Shown here piece by piece: positions 46,474-56,202 of a DNA stretch of 64,000 nucleotides. Below the pieces are notes generated by a model. That model made no database searches, had not been told where the DNA came from, and saw only the letters and a list, made by a program, of their open reading frames with translations. Source of the DNA: Parasphingopyxis algicola (GTDB lineage Bacteria; Pseudomonadota; Alphaproteobacteria; Sphingomonadales; Sphingomonadaceae); the NCBI RefSeq assembly GCF_013378075.1, contig NZ_CP051131.1, positions 2,678,501 through 2,742,500 of the forward strand, in the 5' to 3' direction. Every line of letters starts with the position of its first letter. The first letter of the stretch is position 1. The position numbers and the translations under genes are program-made.

Positions 46474-47511
46474 ATGACCGATATTCTGACGATCCGCCGG
46501 CCCGACGACTGGCATGTCCATCTGCGCGACGGCGCGATGCTGGCGGCCGTGGCGGGATACACGGCCCGGCAGTTCGCCCGCGCGATCGTGATGCCCAATC
46601 TCGCGCCGCCGGTGACGACGGCGAAGGCGGCGGACGCCTATCGCGACCGGATCATGGCCGCGCTTCCCGAGAGCAGCGATTTCACCCCGCTGATGACCGC
46701 CTATCTGACCGATACGATCGATCCCGACGATCTCGCCGCCGGCCATGCGGACGGCGTGTTCACCGCCGCCAAACTCTATCCGGCCGGCGCGACGACCAAT
46801 TCCGACAGCGGAGTCACCGATATCGCGAACATCCATACCGTACTCGCGCGGATGGAGGCGATCGGCATGCCGCTCCTCATCCATGGCGAGGTGACGGACA
46901 GCGATGTCGATATTTTCGACCGGGAAGCGGTGTTTATCGAACGTATCCTCGAACCGCTGACGCGGAAATTTCCAGCGCTTAAAATCGTCTTGGAACATAT
47001 CACGACCGCCGATGCCGTGGCGTTCGTCGAAGCCACCGGCCCGAATATCGCCGCAACGATCACGCCTCATCATTGCGTCATCAACCGCAACGCGATCTTC
47101 GAGCGTGGCATCCGCCCGCACGCCTATTGCCTGCCCGTCGCCAAGCGCGAGCAGCACCGGCTGGCGGTCCGCGCGGCGGCGGTGTCCGGCTCGCCCAAAT
47201 TCTTCCTCGGCACCGATACGGCCCCCCATGCGCGCGAGGACAAGGAATCCGCCTGCGGCTGCGCCGGCATCTTCAACGCGCCCTTCGCGCTCGAAAGCTA
47301 TGCCGCGGTGTTCGAAGCGGAAGGCGCGCTCGACGCGTTCGAAGGTTTCGCCTCGGAGCACGGCCCGCGTTTCTACGGCCTGCCGCTCAACGAGGGGACC
47401 GTCACCCTCCGCCGTACGCCGACGACCGTTCCCGAAAGGCTCGCCGCGGGCGGAACCGAATTCGTCCCCTTCCAGGCCGGCGAAACGCTGGGCTGGACGC
47501 TCGACGGATAG
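46474..47511 (+). CDS. pyrC: dihydroorotase, class II, 345 aa
   Basis: Third step of pyrimidine synthesis. Metal ligands HVHLRD at the start (RRPDDWHVHLRDGAML), the carbamylated-lysine region AKLYPAGATTNSDSGV, HGEVTD and LEHITT histidines, and the late LGTDTAPHAREDKESACGCAG. Full length, single-chain PyrC type. Confidence 0.97.
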   Translation: MTDILTIRRPDDWHVHLRDGAMLAAVAGYTARQFARAIVMPNLAPPVTTAKAADAYRDRIMAALPESSDFTPLMTAYLTDTIDPDDLAAGHADGVFTAAKLYPAGATTNSDSGVTDIANIHTVLARMEAIGMPLLIHGEVTDSDVDIFDREAVFIERILEPLTRKFPALKIVLEHITTADAVAFVEATGPNIAATITPHHCVINRNAIFERGIRPHAYCLPVAKREQHRLAVRAAAVSGSPKFFLGTDTAPHAREDKESACGCAGIFNAPFALESYAAVFEAEGALDAFEGFASEHGPRFYGLPLNEGTVTLRRTPTTVPERLAAGGTEFVPFQAGETLGWTLDG

Positions 47512-47518
47512 CGGGCTC

Positions 47519-48427
47519 TCAGGCCGGTATGCGGGCGCGCAGCCGGTTGGCGCGGGCCATGCGGAGATTGTCGATCGTGAACAGCGCGAGCCCGGCCCAG
47601 ATGAACAGGAAGCAGGCGATCTGGCCGGCATTCAGCGGTTCGTTGAAGACGAAGGCGCCGATCACGAACACCATCGAGGGCGCGATATACTGGATGAAGC
47701 CCAATGTCGTCAGCGTCAGCCGCTTGGCCGCCGCGGCGAACAGCATCAGCGGCACCGAGGTGACGAGCGCGGCCATCACCAGCAGGATATCGGTTTCGGT
47801 ATCGGTGCCGAATATCAGCCCGCCGGACAGGCCGAGCCAGACCAGATAGGCGACGCAGAGCGGGCTCAGCAGCGTGGTCTCGACCGCCAGCCCCTCGATC
47901 GCGCCGGCATCGGTGACCTTGCGGACATAGCCGTAGAGCGCGAAGGAGATGGCCAGGGTTCCGCTGATCCACAGCGTGTCGAGCGCGCTCCAGGCGAGGA
48001 TCGCGACGCCGATCGCGGCGAGCGCTATCGCGACGATCGTGGCCGGCCGCAGATTCTCCTTCAGCAGCACGGTGCCGAGCACGACATTGAGCAGCGGATT
48101 GAGGAAATAGCCGAGGCTCGCGGCGAGGATATGTTCGTTGGTGACGGCCCAGATATAGACGAGCCAGTTGACCGCGATCAGCGTGGCGGACGCGGTCAGC
48201 GCCAGCAGCGTGCGGCGGTTGCGCACGGTGGTGCGGAGGTCGCCCAGCTTGCCGAGCGCGAGCAGCAGCGCCAGTAACAGCCCGACCGACCAGATGATCC
48301 GGTGCGCGACCGTCTCGACCGCGCCGACATGATCGAGCAGCTTGAAATAGAGCGGCACCAGCCCCCAGAGGAGATAGACCCCGATCCCGAAGGCATAGCC
48401 GGCCGGTGTGTTCTGCTGATCGCTCAT
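47519..48427 (-). CDS. rarD: RarD-type EamA permease, 302 aa
   Basis: Ten hydrophobic helices in two EamA repeats. AFGIGVYLLWGLVPLYFKLLDHVGAVETVAHRIIWSV and YFLNPLLNVVLGTVLLKENLRPATIVAIALAAIGV are RarD signatures. Presumed drug/metabolite exporter, substrate unknown. Convergent with pyrC, 7 bases apart. Confidence 0.93.
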   Translation of the reverse strand: MSDQQNTPAGYAFGIGVYLLWGLVPLYFKLLDHVGAVETVAHRIIWSVGLLLALLLALGKLGDLRTTVRNRRTLLALTASATLIAVNWLVYIWAVTNEHILAASLGYFLNPLLNVVLGTVLLKENLRPATIVAIALAAIGVAILAWSALDTLWISGTLAISFALYGYVRKVTDAGAIEGLAVETTLLSPLCVAYLVWLGLSGGLIFGTDTETDILLVMAALVTSVPLMLFAAAAKRLTLTTLGFIQYIAPSMVFVIGAFVFNEPLNAGQIACFLFIWAGLALFTIDNLRMARANRLRARIPA

Positions 48428-48495
48428 GGCGTTGCGCTAGGCCAGTGGGGCGAATCGCGCCACACGAAAATTGTTGGCGAAGCGAAAGAAGCTTT

Positions 48496-48674
48496 TTCGT
48501 CAGAATCGACCTGTCCGTCGAGCGCGGCAGACTCCTTTGTCAGAATTTCCCTCGCGGAAAATCGCCGCACCGGCCCGCACCCCCTCCCGGCCTCCCAACA
48601 GGGTATACTCAATGGGAGGCCGGGAGGGGGTGCGGGCCGGTGCGGCGCTCGAACGTTAGTTCGAGTCTGACAAA
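48496..48674. repeat. composite palindromic cassette, copy 9
   Basis: Left modules TTCGTCAGAATCGACCTGTCCGTCGAG and ATTTCCC..., core of the GCACCCCCTCCCGGCC type with the same loop as copy 1 (ACAGGGTATACTCAA), right module CTCGAACGTTAGTTCGAG-TCTGACAAA that touches the stop codon of the DUF1134 gene. Confidence 0.9.
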
Positions 48675-49523
48675 CTAAAAAGGCAGCCAGCGGCGGTTGC
48701 GGCTGAAATTCATGTAACCGATATTGGCGCCGAGCCGGAGGCCCGCGCCGAGCCGGATCGGGATCAGCACCTTGTCGCCCGAGCGCAGATAGCTGGCGGT
48801 CAGCCCGCCGACCAGATAGGCATTGCCTTCGCCCGCCGGGAAACGGCGGAACAGTTCGTCCGTGTCGTAGAGATTATAGACGAGCACGAAGGTCGACGCG
48901 CCGTTCGCGCCCGCATCGAAACCGATCGAGGGGCCGGTCCAATAGACGGGATGCTCGCCCTCCACGGCGTGGAACAGCGTACCCGAGCCGTAGCGCAGGC
49001 CGAAAATGAACGCGCCGCCCGCCTCGCGCCCGACGATATAGCCGTTGGGCTCGCCCTGATCGGACAGGATATCCTCGATGATCCGCGCCAGGCCTTCCGC
49101 GCCGTCGCCGAACACGCCGCCGGCGGCCGCGATCAGATCGTCCCGCTGATAGGTGGCGCGCCCGTCCTCCGTCGCCGGCACGGTCGACTCGCCGGTCGCC
49201 GCGTCGTTTCCGGCGACGTCTTCCTGCGCGGGGATGGCTTCATTCTCGTAGCCGGGCGTGTCGGGGATATAGTTGGGGTCGGTATAGACGGTCGTGTCGG
49301 TCTCGACGGCGGCCTCGGGGTCGAAGCCGGGCGCGGCGTCATATCCCGGATCGTCGACGGTCGCGCCCTGGTCGGTCGTCGTGCCGCCGCTCTGATAGTC
49401 GCTCTCGCTGAAATCGAGCGCGGCGTCGGGGTCGACCGTGTCGACCTGCGCGGCGGACGGCGCCACCGCCATCCCGGCAAGGCCGAGCGCGGCAACGATG
49501 GAAAACAGGCGCTTCTTCAACAT
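48675..49523 (-). CDS. eipA: DUF1134 periplasmic protein, EipA family, 282 aa
   Basis: Start ATG 49523. Signal peptide (RLFSIVAALGLAGMAVAPSAAQ). An acidic, disordered stretch of about 100 residues (DYQSGGTTTDQGATVDDPGYDAAPG...) precedes the DUF1134 core: GGVFGDGAEGLARIIEDILSDQGEPNGYIVGREAGGAFIFGLRYGSG, DTDELFRRFPAGEGNAYLVGG, and IPIRLGAGLRLGANIGYMNFS. In Brucella the family member EipA maintains envelope integrity. The long acidic insertion is unusual. Confidence 0.9.
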   Translation of the reverse strand: MLKKRLFSIVAALGLAGMAVAPSAAQVDTVDPDAALDFSESDYQSGGTTTDQGATVDDPGYDAAPGFDPEAAVETDTTVYTDPNYIPDTPGYENEAIPAQEDVAGNDAATGESTVPATEDGRATYQRDDLIAAAGGVFGDGAEGLARIIEDILSDQGEPNGYIVGREAGGAFIFGLRYGSGTLFHAVEGEHPVYWTGPSIGFDAGANGASTFVLVYNLYDTDELFRRFPAGEGNAYLVGGLTASYLRSGDKVLIPIRLGAGLRLGANIGYMNFSRNRRWLPF

Positions 49524-49730
49524 GGTGCATCCCCCGGCAAAGCTCGGCAGGCGCAATTTACGCCCCGACCGGACGCACGCGCAATCGAGCGCGGGACGAA
49601 CCGAGTCGGTTCCGCGCCGAAACGAGTCGATCCTGTGGATTTTCGGGCATTTGGCGCCGACCGGACGGCGCGGCGACTGGCTGTTGATCGGGCCGGAATG
49701 CATCGCTATACGCGCCGGACGGCTGCGCCA

Positions 49731-49823
49731 GGACACGTGGGTGAGTGGCTGAAACCACCGGTTTGCTAAACCGGCATACGGGGATTACCCGTATCGAGGG
49801 TTCGAATCCCTCCGTGTCCGCCA
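49731..49823 (+). tRNA. tRNA-Ser (anticodon GCU)
   Basis: Acceptor GGACACG...CGTGTCC-G with encoded CCA; anticodon stem-loop CCGGTTTGCTAAACCGG; long variable arm ATACGGGGATTACCCGTAT as in class II tRNAs; T-arm AGGGTTCGAATCCCT. Confidence 0.98.
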
Positions 49824-49921
49824 GCTGGCCCGTTTGCGGCGGTTCCGCCTCGTATCGCGGCGCCGGCCGATCCTTCGATTTTCGTCCAGTTCTGTCCGGC
49901 CTTTCCAGAAGACCGGCCCGG

Positions 49922-51001
49922 CTATTCGGCGGTGCTGTCGATCTTTTGGCTTTCCTCGGCCGGGTTCTCGATGTCATGGGTCCCCCGGTTGCGCATGAAA
50001 TAGCGTTTCGCCGCGCCCCATGCTTCGGCCTGCCGGGCCTTGAACTCGTCCGGGTCGAGCGATTTGCGGGTCGATCGCAGCTCATAGACTTCGCGCAGGA
50101 TGTGTTCGGGATTGTCGAAATCGAGCGCGCCGTCGTCGGGCTCCAGACCGGTCAGCTCATGGGCATAGCCCTGATGCGCACCGTGAAACCAGAATTCGCT
50201 CAGCAGCTGCAGGCTGGTCGGCTTCAGTTCCACCTGGCGCCCCCACCACGCCATCCGGTCGAGCGTGTGGTAGATCTTCCCGTTATAGCCGGTCCACAGA
50301 TAGTTGCCGCGGTCGGGCCGCATGGCGTCGATCGAATTGTCCTCGATGCCGAACTTGCCGAATTCCTCCTCGCGCACGAAGAACCCGTTTCCGGTAGCGC
50401 AGATCAGCTCATACCCCTTCTGCTTGCCGAGTTCGACCATCGCGGCGATCGAGGACCCCTCGTTGACGCCCATGTCGCGGTCCTGGACGAAGATGACGCT
50501 GTTCGGGACCGAGGGGTTGAATTCGATGCACACCAGCCTGGGCCGATAGTCCTGGATAGCGTCCCAGACATGCCAGTCGACGCTGTCGACATCGATGCTG
50601 GCGAAATCGAAATCCTTGGGGATCGGCGTCTCGGCCAATATGTCGTCCATCGTGTTCTTGCCGCGCTCGAAGCCGACCCAGCGATGCATCGCATGGACCC
50701 GGTCGGGATAGGGCAGGTTGGTCATGATCTCGGCGCACCGCTCTTCGTCGCCTTCGATCAGCACGGCCGACCAGCCCTCTTCGCGAATGAGGCGAGCCGT
50801 GTTGCTCAGATACAGCCCGTCCCATGCCCCGAACTCGACGCACCAATGGTCGCGTTCGGGCTCGTCCTCGTCGAGAATCCGGAAGATCTCGGCGATGATC
50901 CCGTCCTCGCCCGCCTGGGAATAGGTGTTCGACGCGAAGCGCCGGAGATAGGCCGACTTGTCGTTCGTCAGCTTGCGCGGGATGACTTCTATTCTCGGCA
51001 T
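49922..51001 (-). CDS. FkbM-like methyltransferase-domain protein, 359 aa
   Basis: Start ATG 51001, six bases after GGAGA (a TTG at 51013 is rejected). YSQAGEDGIIAEIFRIL and CVEFGAWDGLYLSNTARLIREEGWSAVLIEGDEERC form a Rossmann methyltransferase motif of the FkbM type; later FDFASIDVDSVDWHVWDAI. The C-terminal 120 residues are an added domain. FkbM-like proteins methylate sugar or polyketide hydroxyls; in a glycan locus a sugar substrate is the natural inference. Confidence 0.8.
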   Translation of the reverse strand: MPRIEVIPRKLTNDKSAYLRRFASNTYSQAGEDGIIAEIFRILDEDEPERDHWCVEFGAWDGLYLSNTARLIREEGWSAVLIEGDEERCAEIMTNLPYPDRVHAMHRWVGFERGKNTMDDILAETPIPKDFDFASIDVDSVDWHVWDAIQDYRPRLVCIEFNPSVPNSVIFVQDRDMGVNEGSSIAAMVELGKQKGYELICATGNGFFVREEEFGKFGIEDNSIDAMRPDRGNYLWTGYNGKIYHTLDRMAWWGRQVELKPTSLQLLSEFWFHGAHQGYAHELTGLEPDDGALDFDNPEHILREVYELRSTRKSLDPDEFKARQAEAWGAAKRYFMRNRGTHDIENPAEESQKIDSTAE

Positions 51002-51084
51002 GATGGTCTCCAATGCTGCAGCATGTTCCTAATACAAATCCAAACGCGAACTCCAGTACGCGGCCTGACGCTCTCGCAGTGCCC

Positions 51085-52065
51085 TCACATCAGCTCGTTG
51101 GCGGGTGCGATATTCCTGTTGTCGCGGTACCAGTCGGTCGTGCGGGCCAGGCCTTCGGCGAGCGCGATCTGCGGATCGTAGCCGATCGCTCGCATCTTGG
51201 AGATATCGGGGCAGCGGCGCGGCGTCCCGCCCGCCGCTTCCGGCCCGGGTTCGATATCGAGCGCGATACCGATCGTTTCGCCCGTCAGCTCGACGAGGCG
51301 GCGGATCGATACCTCTTCGTCATTGCCGATATGATAGACCTGCCGGTGATCGCCCCTGGCATACATGGTGAGGATGCCGCCGACGACATCCTCGACATAG
51401 GCGAAGGCCCGGGTTTCGCTGCCATCGCCCTGGATCGAGAATGTCCGCGAACCGCGCTCCTCGCAGGCGAGCGCGCGCAGGATGAACTGCGGCACGACAT
51501 GCTTCCAGCCCATATCGGGCCCGTAGACATTGTGCGGGCGGAAGACCTGCACCTTGCGGAAATGGTCCTGCGCATAGTTGAACGCGATGAGTTCGGAGAC
51601 GATCTTCGATCCGCCATAGGAATAGCGCGGGTTCAGGCTGTCGGGCAGCATCAGCGCGACATTTTCGTCGGTCGGGACGGTCGCCGGCGTCTGATAGACC
51701 TCGGCGGAGGAAGCGACGACCAGATCGGGAACGCCTGTGTCGCGGCACGCCTCGACCACGGCCAGCGCCCCGCGCAGTCCGACATCGAGCACCAGTTCGG
51801 GGCGTTTGTAGAAATTTTCCGTTCCGTTGATCGCGGCCAGGTGGAAGACGACGTCATTGCCCCTGATCGCTTCGGCCACGGCCTCGCCGTCGCGTACGTC
51901 GCACGAATGCAGGCGCACCGAATCGGCGACATCGGCGAAGCGGGAGGCGTCGCCGCGCACCATATTGTCGACCACCGTAACGTCCCATCCATCGTGCACC
52001 AGGCGCCGGACGAGGTAGGCGCCGATGAATCCGCCGCCGCCTGTGACCGTGCATTTTCCGGTCAT
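51085..52065 (-). CDS. NAD-dependent nucleotide-sugar epimerase/dehydratase, 326 aa
   Basis: Extended SDR. GGGGFIGAYLVRRL (NAD binding), YSYGGSKIVSE (YxxxK catalytic), and FRPHNVYGPDMGWKHVVPQF. Likely epimerises or dehydrates a UDP- or GDP-sugar; the exact sugar is not readable. Its start overlaps the dehydrogenase stop (ATGA), so the two act on linked steps. Confidence 0.9.
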   Translation of the reverse strand: MTGKCTVTGGGGFIGAYLVRRLVHDGWDVTVVDNMVRGDASRFADVADSVRLHSCDVRDGEAVAEAIRGNDVVFHLAAINGTENFYKRPELVLDVGLRGALAVVEACRDTGVPDLVVASSAEVYQTPATVPTDENVALMLPDSLNPRYSYGGSKIVSELIAFNYAQDHFRKVQVFRPHNVYGPDMGWKHVVPQFILRALACEERGSRTFSIQGDGSETRAFAYVEDVVGGILTMYARGDHRQVYHIGNDEEVSIRRLVELTGETIGIALDIEPGPEAAGGTPRRCPDISKMRAIGYDPQIALAEGLARTTDWYRDNRNIAPANELM

Positions 52066-53378
52066 CTATAGGCCTTTCTCAGATTCCCGACCGCATAATA
52101 GGCGTCGCCGACCTCATGGGGGTGATGGCTGGAAAAATGATTCCAATAGTCGAAGATGAAGCCGCCCTCGGCCAGCTGTTCCCGCAGTTCGACCGGCGGT
52201 ATCGCACCAAAATCGGGGTGGTTGTTGGCGATGATCATGCAATCGGCTCCGGCGATCGCGTCCGACCGGCTGTCCACGATCGTTGCGCCATCGGCGACTT
52301 CGCGCAGCTCCGCGTGCGAGCAGACCGGGTCGTAAAGGCGGATGTCGGCGTCGGGTATCTGCGCGCGCAAGGCGGCCAGCACCTTGAGCGACATCGATCC
52401 GCGCAGATCGTTCGTGGCGGGAATGCCCTTGAACGCCATGCCAAGCAGGGCGATTGCCGGCCGATCCCTGTCCGAAAGGCGATCTGCGATGAACCGCACG
52501 GTTTCCGCCGGCTGGTTTTCGTTGACCGCGCGGGCGGCCGGGGTGATGTCCAGCGCCACGTCCATTTCGGCAAGCGATTGGGTCAGGATGTGCGGGTCCT
52601 TTTCGAGGCAGGGCCCGCCGACCAGCCCCGGCAAGGCGACATCGGTCCGCGGATAGCCGAATTTCCCGCCCGAGATCACCTCGTTGGCATTGACGCCGAA
52701 AACGTCGCAAATCCGGGCGACCTCGTTGGCGAAGCCGAACTGCACGTCGCGATAGGTGTTGTCGACGAGCTTGATGATCTCGGCGGTTTCGAGCGAACCC
52801 ACCTGCACGACCGACCGGGTCAGCTGGTAGAAGAACCGAACGGCGCGATCGCGCGTTTCGGCGTCATCGGCCCCCACGATCTGCGGCAGTTGCCGCAATT
52901 CCTGCATGGCGCGGCCTTCCAGCGTGCGTTCCGGGCACATCGCGATATGGAAAGACTTGCCCGACTCTTCGAGGATCGGTTTCACGACGTTGCGGCTGAC
53001 GCCGATCTTCACCGTGGATCGCAGGATGACGAGCGCGCCGTCCGGCATGTTATCGGCGACTTCCCGGGTTGCCGATCGGATATAGTCGAGCTGCGCATTG
53101 CCATTCTCGTCCAGCGGCGTACCGACCGTGATGACATAGATGTCGCATTCGTCCTCGGGCGTCAGCGCCTGAACCGCCTTGAGCTGGCCCGAGCGCGTCA
53201 CATGGCGCATGATGCTTTCGAGCCCGGCCTCGGAAAAATGCGGCTTGCCGCTATTCGTCAGATCGACGATGTCTTTCCTCTTCTCGATACCCAGAACCGA
53301 GAAGCCCAGATCCGCCAGGGCGGTCGCGAAGGTAAGGCCGACATAGCCCAGCCCGACAATGCCGATATCATATTTCAT
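52062..53378 (-). CDS. nucleotide-sugar 6-dehydrogenase (UDP-glucose/GDP-mannose dehydrogenase family), 438 aa
   Basis: ATG 53378: MKYDIGIVGLGYVGLTFATALADLGFSVLGIEK. Family motifs: FANEVARICDVFGVNANEVI and the catalytic cysteine in VGGPCLEKDPHIL (UDP binding), then FKGIPATNDLRGS. Oxidises a UDP-sugar (or GDP-mannose) to the uronic acid for polysaccharide synthesis. Coupled to the epimerase by a 4-base overlap. Confidence 0.93.
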   Translation of the reverse strand: MKYDIGIVGLGYVGLTFATALADLGFSVLGIEKRKDIVDLTNSGKPHFSEAGLESIMRHVTRSGQLKAVQALTPEDECDIYVITVGTPLDENGNAQLDYIRSATREVADNMPDGALVILRSTVKIGVSRNVVKPILEESGKSFHIAMCPERTLEGRAMQELRQLPQIVGADDAETRDRAVRFFYQLTRSVVQVGSLETAEIIKLVDNTYRDVQFGFANEVARICDVFGVNANEVISGGKFGYPRTDVALPGLVGGPCLEKDPHILTQSLAEMDVALDITPAARAVNENQPAETVRFIADRLSDRDRPAIALLGMAFKGIPATNDLRGSMSLKVLAALRAQIPDADIRLYDPVCSHAELREVADGATIVDSRSDAIAGADCMIIANNHPDFGAIPPVELREQLAEGGFIFDYWNHFSSHHPHEVGDAYYAVGNLRKAYR

Positions 53379-53489
53379 TCTGCCAGCTTTCCCCGATACG
53401 GATGCGATGGCGCCTTGCCCGGCTCTCCGATGGGCGACGGTCGCCATATCCGGATGGCGGTCGGGAATCGCCCGGCACGCGAAAGCCGT

Positions 53490-54446
53490 TCATCGCACAT
53501 TTCCGGTCTCCGATGCTTGCCGGAAATGATCGTACATTTGGGCAAGACCGTTCCGGAGGTCCGTTGCGGGCTTCCAGCCGAGCGCAAGGATCCGGGAATT
53601 GTCCATTACCTTGCGCATGGTCCCGTCGGGCCGGTCGGTGTCGAACCTTATGGTTCCTCCGAAGCCGACCACCTCTCCGATCATCTTGGCGAGCTCGGCA
53701 ATCGATACCTCCTCGCCGCTTCCGGCATTGATCATGCCGCCATCGGCATAATTCTCCATGAGAAACAGGCAGGCATCGCCGAGATCCTCGGAAAAGATGA
53801 ATTCCCTCATCGGCTTTCCGGTACCCCAGATGACGACGTCCTGCGCGCCGCTGGCCTTGGCTTCGTGAAAGCGGCGCATCATGCCCGCGATGACATGGCT
53901 GTGCTCGGGGTGGAAATTGTCCCCAATCCCGTAGACGTTGGAGGGCATCGCGGTGAACGCATCGAAGCCGTGCTGCTTGCGATAGGCGTCGCACATTTCC
54001 TTGCCGGCGATCTTGGCGACCGCATAGGCCGAGTTCGTCGGTTCCAGCCTGCCGGTCAGGAGGCTGTCCTCGCGGATCGGTTGCCGTGCCTCGCGCGGGT
54101 ATATGCAGGACGATCCCAGGAAGAGCAGACGTTGCGCGCCGTTCCGCCAGGCCGCGTCGATCACATGGGTCTGGATCAGCAGGTTTTCCCGAATGAAATC
54201 GGCCGGCTGGGTGTCGTTCGCGGCGATCCCGCCTACCTTGGCGGCGGCGAGGAACACCCAGTCCGGTTTTTCGGCGGCGAAAAAGGCGTCGACCTGTGCG
54301 CGATCGTCGAGCGGGAGCTCGGCGTGCGTGCGGGTGACGATATTCGTGTAGTTGCGGCGCCGCACGGTCCGTTCGATCGCGCCGCCGACCATGCCGCGAT
54401 GCCCGGCGATATAGATTTTCGGCTGTTCAGATGTTTTTGCGATCAT
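53490..54446 (-). CDS. fcl: GDP-L-fucose synthase, 318 aa
   Basis: IYIAGHRGMVGGAIERTV, the VGGIAANDTQPADFIRENLLIQTHVIDAAW string, LFLGSSCIYPREARQPI, NSAYAVAKIAGKEMC (YxxxK) and MPSNVYGIGDNFHPEHSHVI are specific for Fcl/WcaG. Converts GDP-4-keto-6-deoxymannose to GDP-fucose. The GDP-mannose 4,6-dehydratase partner is not in the window. A fucosyltransferase lies 415 bases away on the other strand. Confidence 0.95.
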   Translation of the reverse strand: MIAKTSEQPKIYIAGHRGMVGGAIERTVRRRNYTNIVTRTHAELPLDDRAQVDAFFAAEKPDWVFLAAAKVGGIAANDTQPADFIRENLLIQTHVIDAAWRNGAQRLLFLGSSCIYPREARQPIREDSLLTGRLEPTNSAYAVAKIAGKEMCDAYRKQHGFDAFTAMPSNVYGIGDNFHPEHSHVIAGMMRRFHEAKASGAQDVVIWGTGKPMREFIFSEDLGDACLFLMENYADGGMINAGSGEEVSIAELAKMIGEVVGFGGTIRFDTDRPDGTMRKVMDNSRILALGWKPATDLRNGLAQMYDHFRQASETGNVR

Positions 54447-54861
54447 TGCCAGACGTCTTTGCTGGAGGAAGGAGCGAAAAGGAAGCCTCGATCATGACGC
54501 TCGCGTGCCACATGCCGATGACGATCGGCTCATTGTGAATGATCGAGGACACGAACGGCGTGTAGTATCCGGAAAACGGAACAGTCGGAAAATCGTCTCC
54601 TAGCGCTCGGTGGGTGCGATCGACATCGTTACGTATCGTAGGCGCGGGGGGATGAAAACCCTTGGTACCGGCCCATCGCCGGTGCCTCGCAAAAATCATA
54701 TGTGCCATCGGATGCGCTCGCGAGGCGGACGCATCGCCGCCAGCGGAAAGAATCCTTCCGGAACCATATTTGTTCTTTTTTTGGCGCGCATCGCCCGCTA
54801 AGCGTTTGCGGGCCGGGCAGGCCCTGTCCGTCTGGATATCGGGGAGTTTTGCAAAGACGTC
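54447..54861. other. gap between fcl and the fucosyltransferase; possible gene fragment
   Basis: 415 bases without a convincing gene. A minus-strand frame (54427-54708) has a protein-like central part (DFPTVPFSGYYTPFVSSIIHNEPIVIGMWHASVMIEASF) but overlaps the fcl start and is flanked by poor sequence, so it may be a decayed fragment. Divergent promoters are expected here; no motif is clear. Confidence 0.35.
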
Positions 54862-55911
54862 ATGCCCAAGCCGACCCTCGTCATTGGCCGCAGCGATCGC
54901 CTGATTGCCCGTTTGAAGTCAACGCTTCTGGCCTGGCGATTCCTGAATCAGGTGAATGGGCGGCTGATCGTGAACTGGCCGAACATTCCCCAGCGCTATG
55001 GCGACGAATGTTTTCGCTACTCGCCGGCCGAGCTCTTCGATCTCGTCCAGCTCCATTGCGATCGCGGCGACGAACTCATCTTCGTCGAGCAGCGGCCGAT
55101 GACCTTTCCGCCCGAGGCGACCAACCTCGGCGATCCCGAATATAAGGACTATTTCCGGAACGGGTTTCCGCGCGACATGTTCGAAGGGCGGGACACATTG
55201 TTCGCCAATCGCGGCACCGCCCCCTTCTTCTTCGAGGACGAAAGCGCGGCGCGGGCGGATTTCCCGAATCAGATGAGCGATCTGTTTCACACGCTCCCGC
55301 TCAACATCTACATCAAGACCCATCTCAACCGTTTCTACGAGAAGACCGGGCTCGGGCCGGGCGAATATATCGCGCTCCATATCCGGCGCGGCGATTGCTA
55401 CGACATGCTGCTCAACGAGCTGAACGGAGAGGCCGGCGCCTCGATCGATCCGAAAAGGGTCGAACTGCTGGTCGGCCATTTCGCCATCCGGACGGCGCCC
55501 GCCGAATATTATGCGGAGGGTATCGAGCAGGCGCTGTCGACCGGCAAGAAAATCGTCTTCACGAGCGACAGCCCCGAAACGATTGGCACTTTTCGAAAGA
55601 AATACGGTGCGCGCGAGTTCATCGATCTCAGCATGTTCAAGATGGCGATCGATATCCAGAAAGCGTTCCTGGATTTCCTGATCATCAAGAATGCAGCCTA
55701 TGTCATCGGCACGTCGAGCAATTTCTCCTATTTTGCCGCGCAGCTGGGCAAGATCGATTTCTACAACGCCACCTGCGCGGGGCCGTTCGAGATTCTCCAA
55801 AACCAGCTGGAGACGGAAATCCTGGACCATCTGGATGTTCCCGACGAAACGCAGGCGTTGATGATGCAAAAGCTCGAGAAGGAATATAACCGGATCAATC
55901 GGATCCGTTAG
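54862..55911 (+). CDS. NodZ/O-fucosyltransferase-like glycosyltransferase, 349 aa
   Basis: ATG 54862. GEYIALHIRRGDCYDMLLNEL carries the HxRRGD motif that binds GDP-fucose in NodZ, alpha-1,6- and O-fucosyltransferases, and KKIVFTSDSPET and YVIGTSSNFSYFAAQLGK match the later motifs of these enzymes. Expected to transfer fucose from GDP-fucose to a glycan. Next to fcl, which makes the donor. Acceptor unknown. Confidence 0.82.
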   Translation: MPKPTLVIGRSDRLIARLKSTLLAWRFLNQVNGRLIVNWPNIPQRYGDECFRYSPAELFDLVQLHCDRGDELIFVEQRPMTFPPEATNLGDPEYKDYFRNGFPRDMFEGRDTLFANRGTAPFFFEDESAARADFPNQMSDLFHTLPLNIYIKTHLNRFYEKTGLGPGEYIALHIRRGDCYDMLLNELNGEAGASIDPKRVELLVGHFAIRTAPAEYYAEGIEQALSTGKKIVFTSDSPETIGTFRKKYGAREFIDLSMFKMAIDIQKAFLDFLIIKNAAYVIGTSSNFSYFAAQLGKIDFYNATCAGPFEILQNQLETEILDHLDVPDETQALMMQKLEKEYNRINRIR

Positions 55912-56202
55912 ACGGGGCGGCTTTCCGATCTCCGGCATGGCGATTCGGCGAATGCCGTCCATGCCGCCCATGCCGAACCCCGCGGCCAGTTCGGCCGGTC
56001 CGCTTTGCGACGCTTTTTCTGCGATTTCCGGACATCTGTCGCCGGATGTGACGGTTGTGTAACAAAATCCGATGAAATGCGCGTTTCAAGGCATTGAATC
56101 ATTTCCGTCTCCCACCCGGCTGTTGCTTTGTCGGTTGCGACTGGTAAACCTCTTCGCGCTTGCGGATAGCCCCGGGGCAGGGGCCAAAAACGGAAATTGT
56201 TG

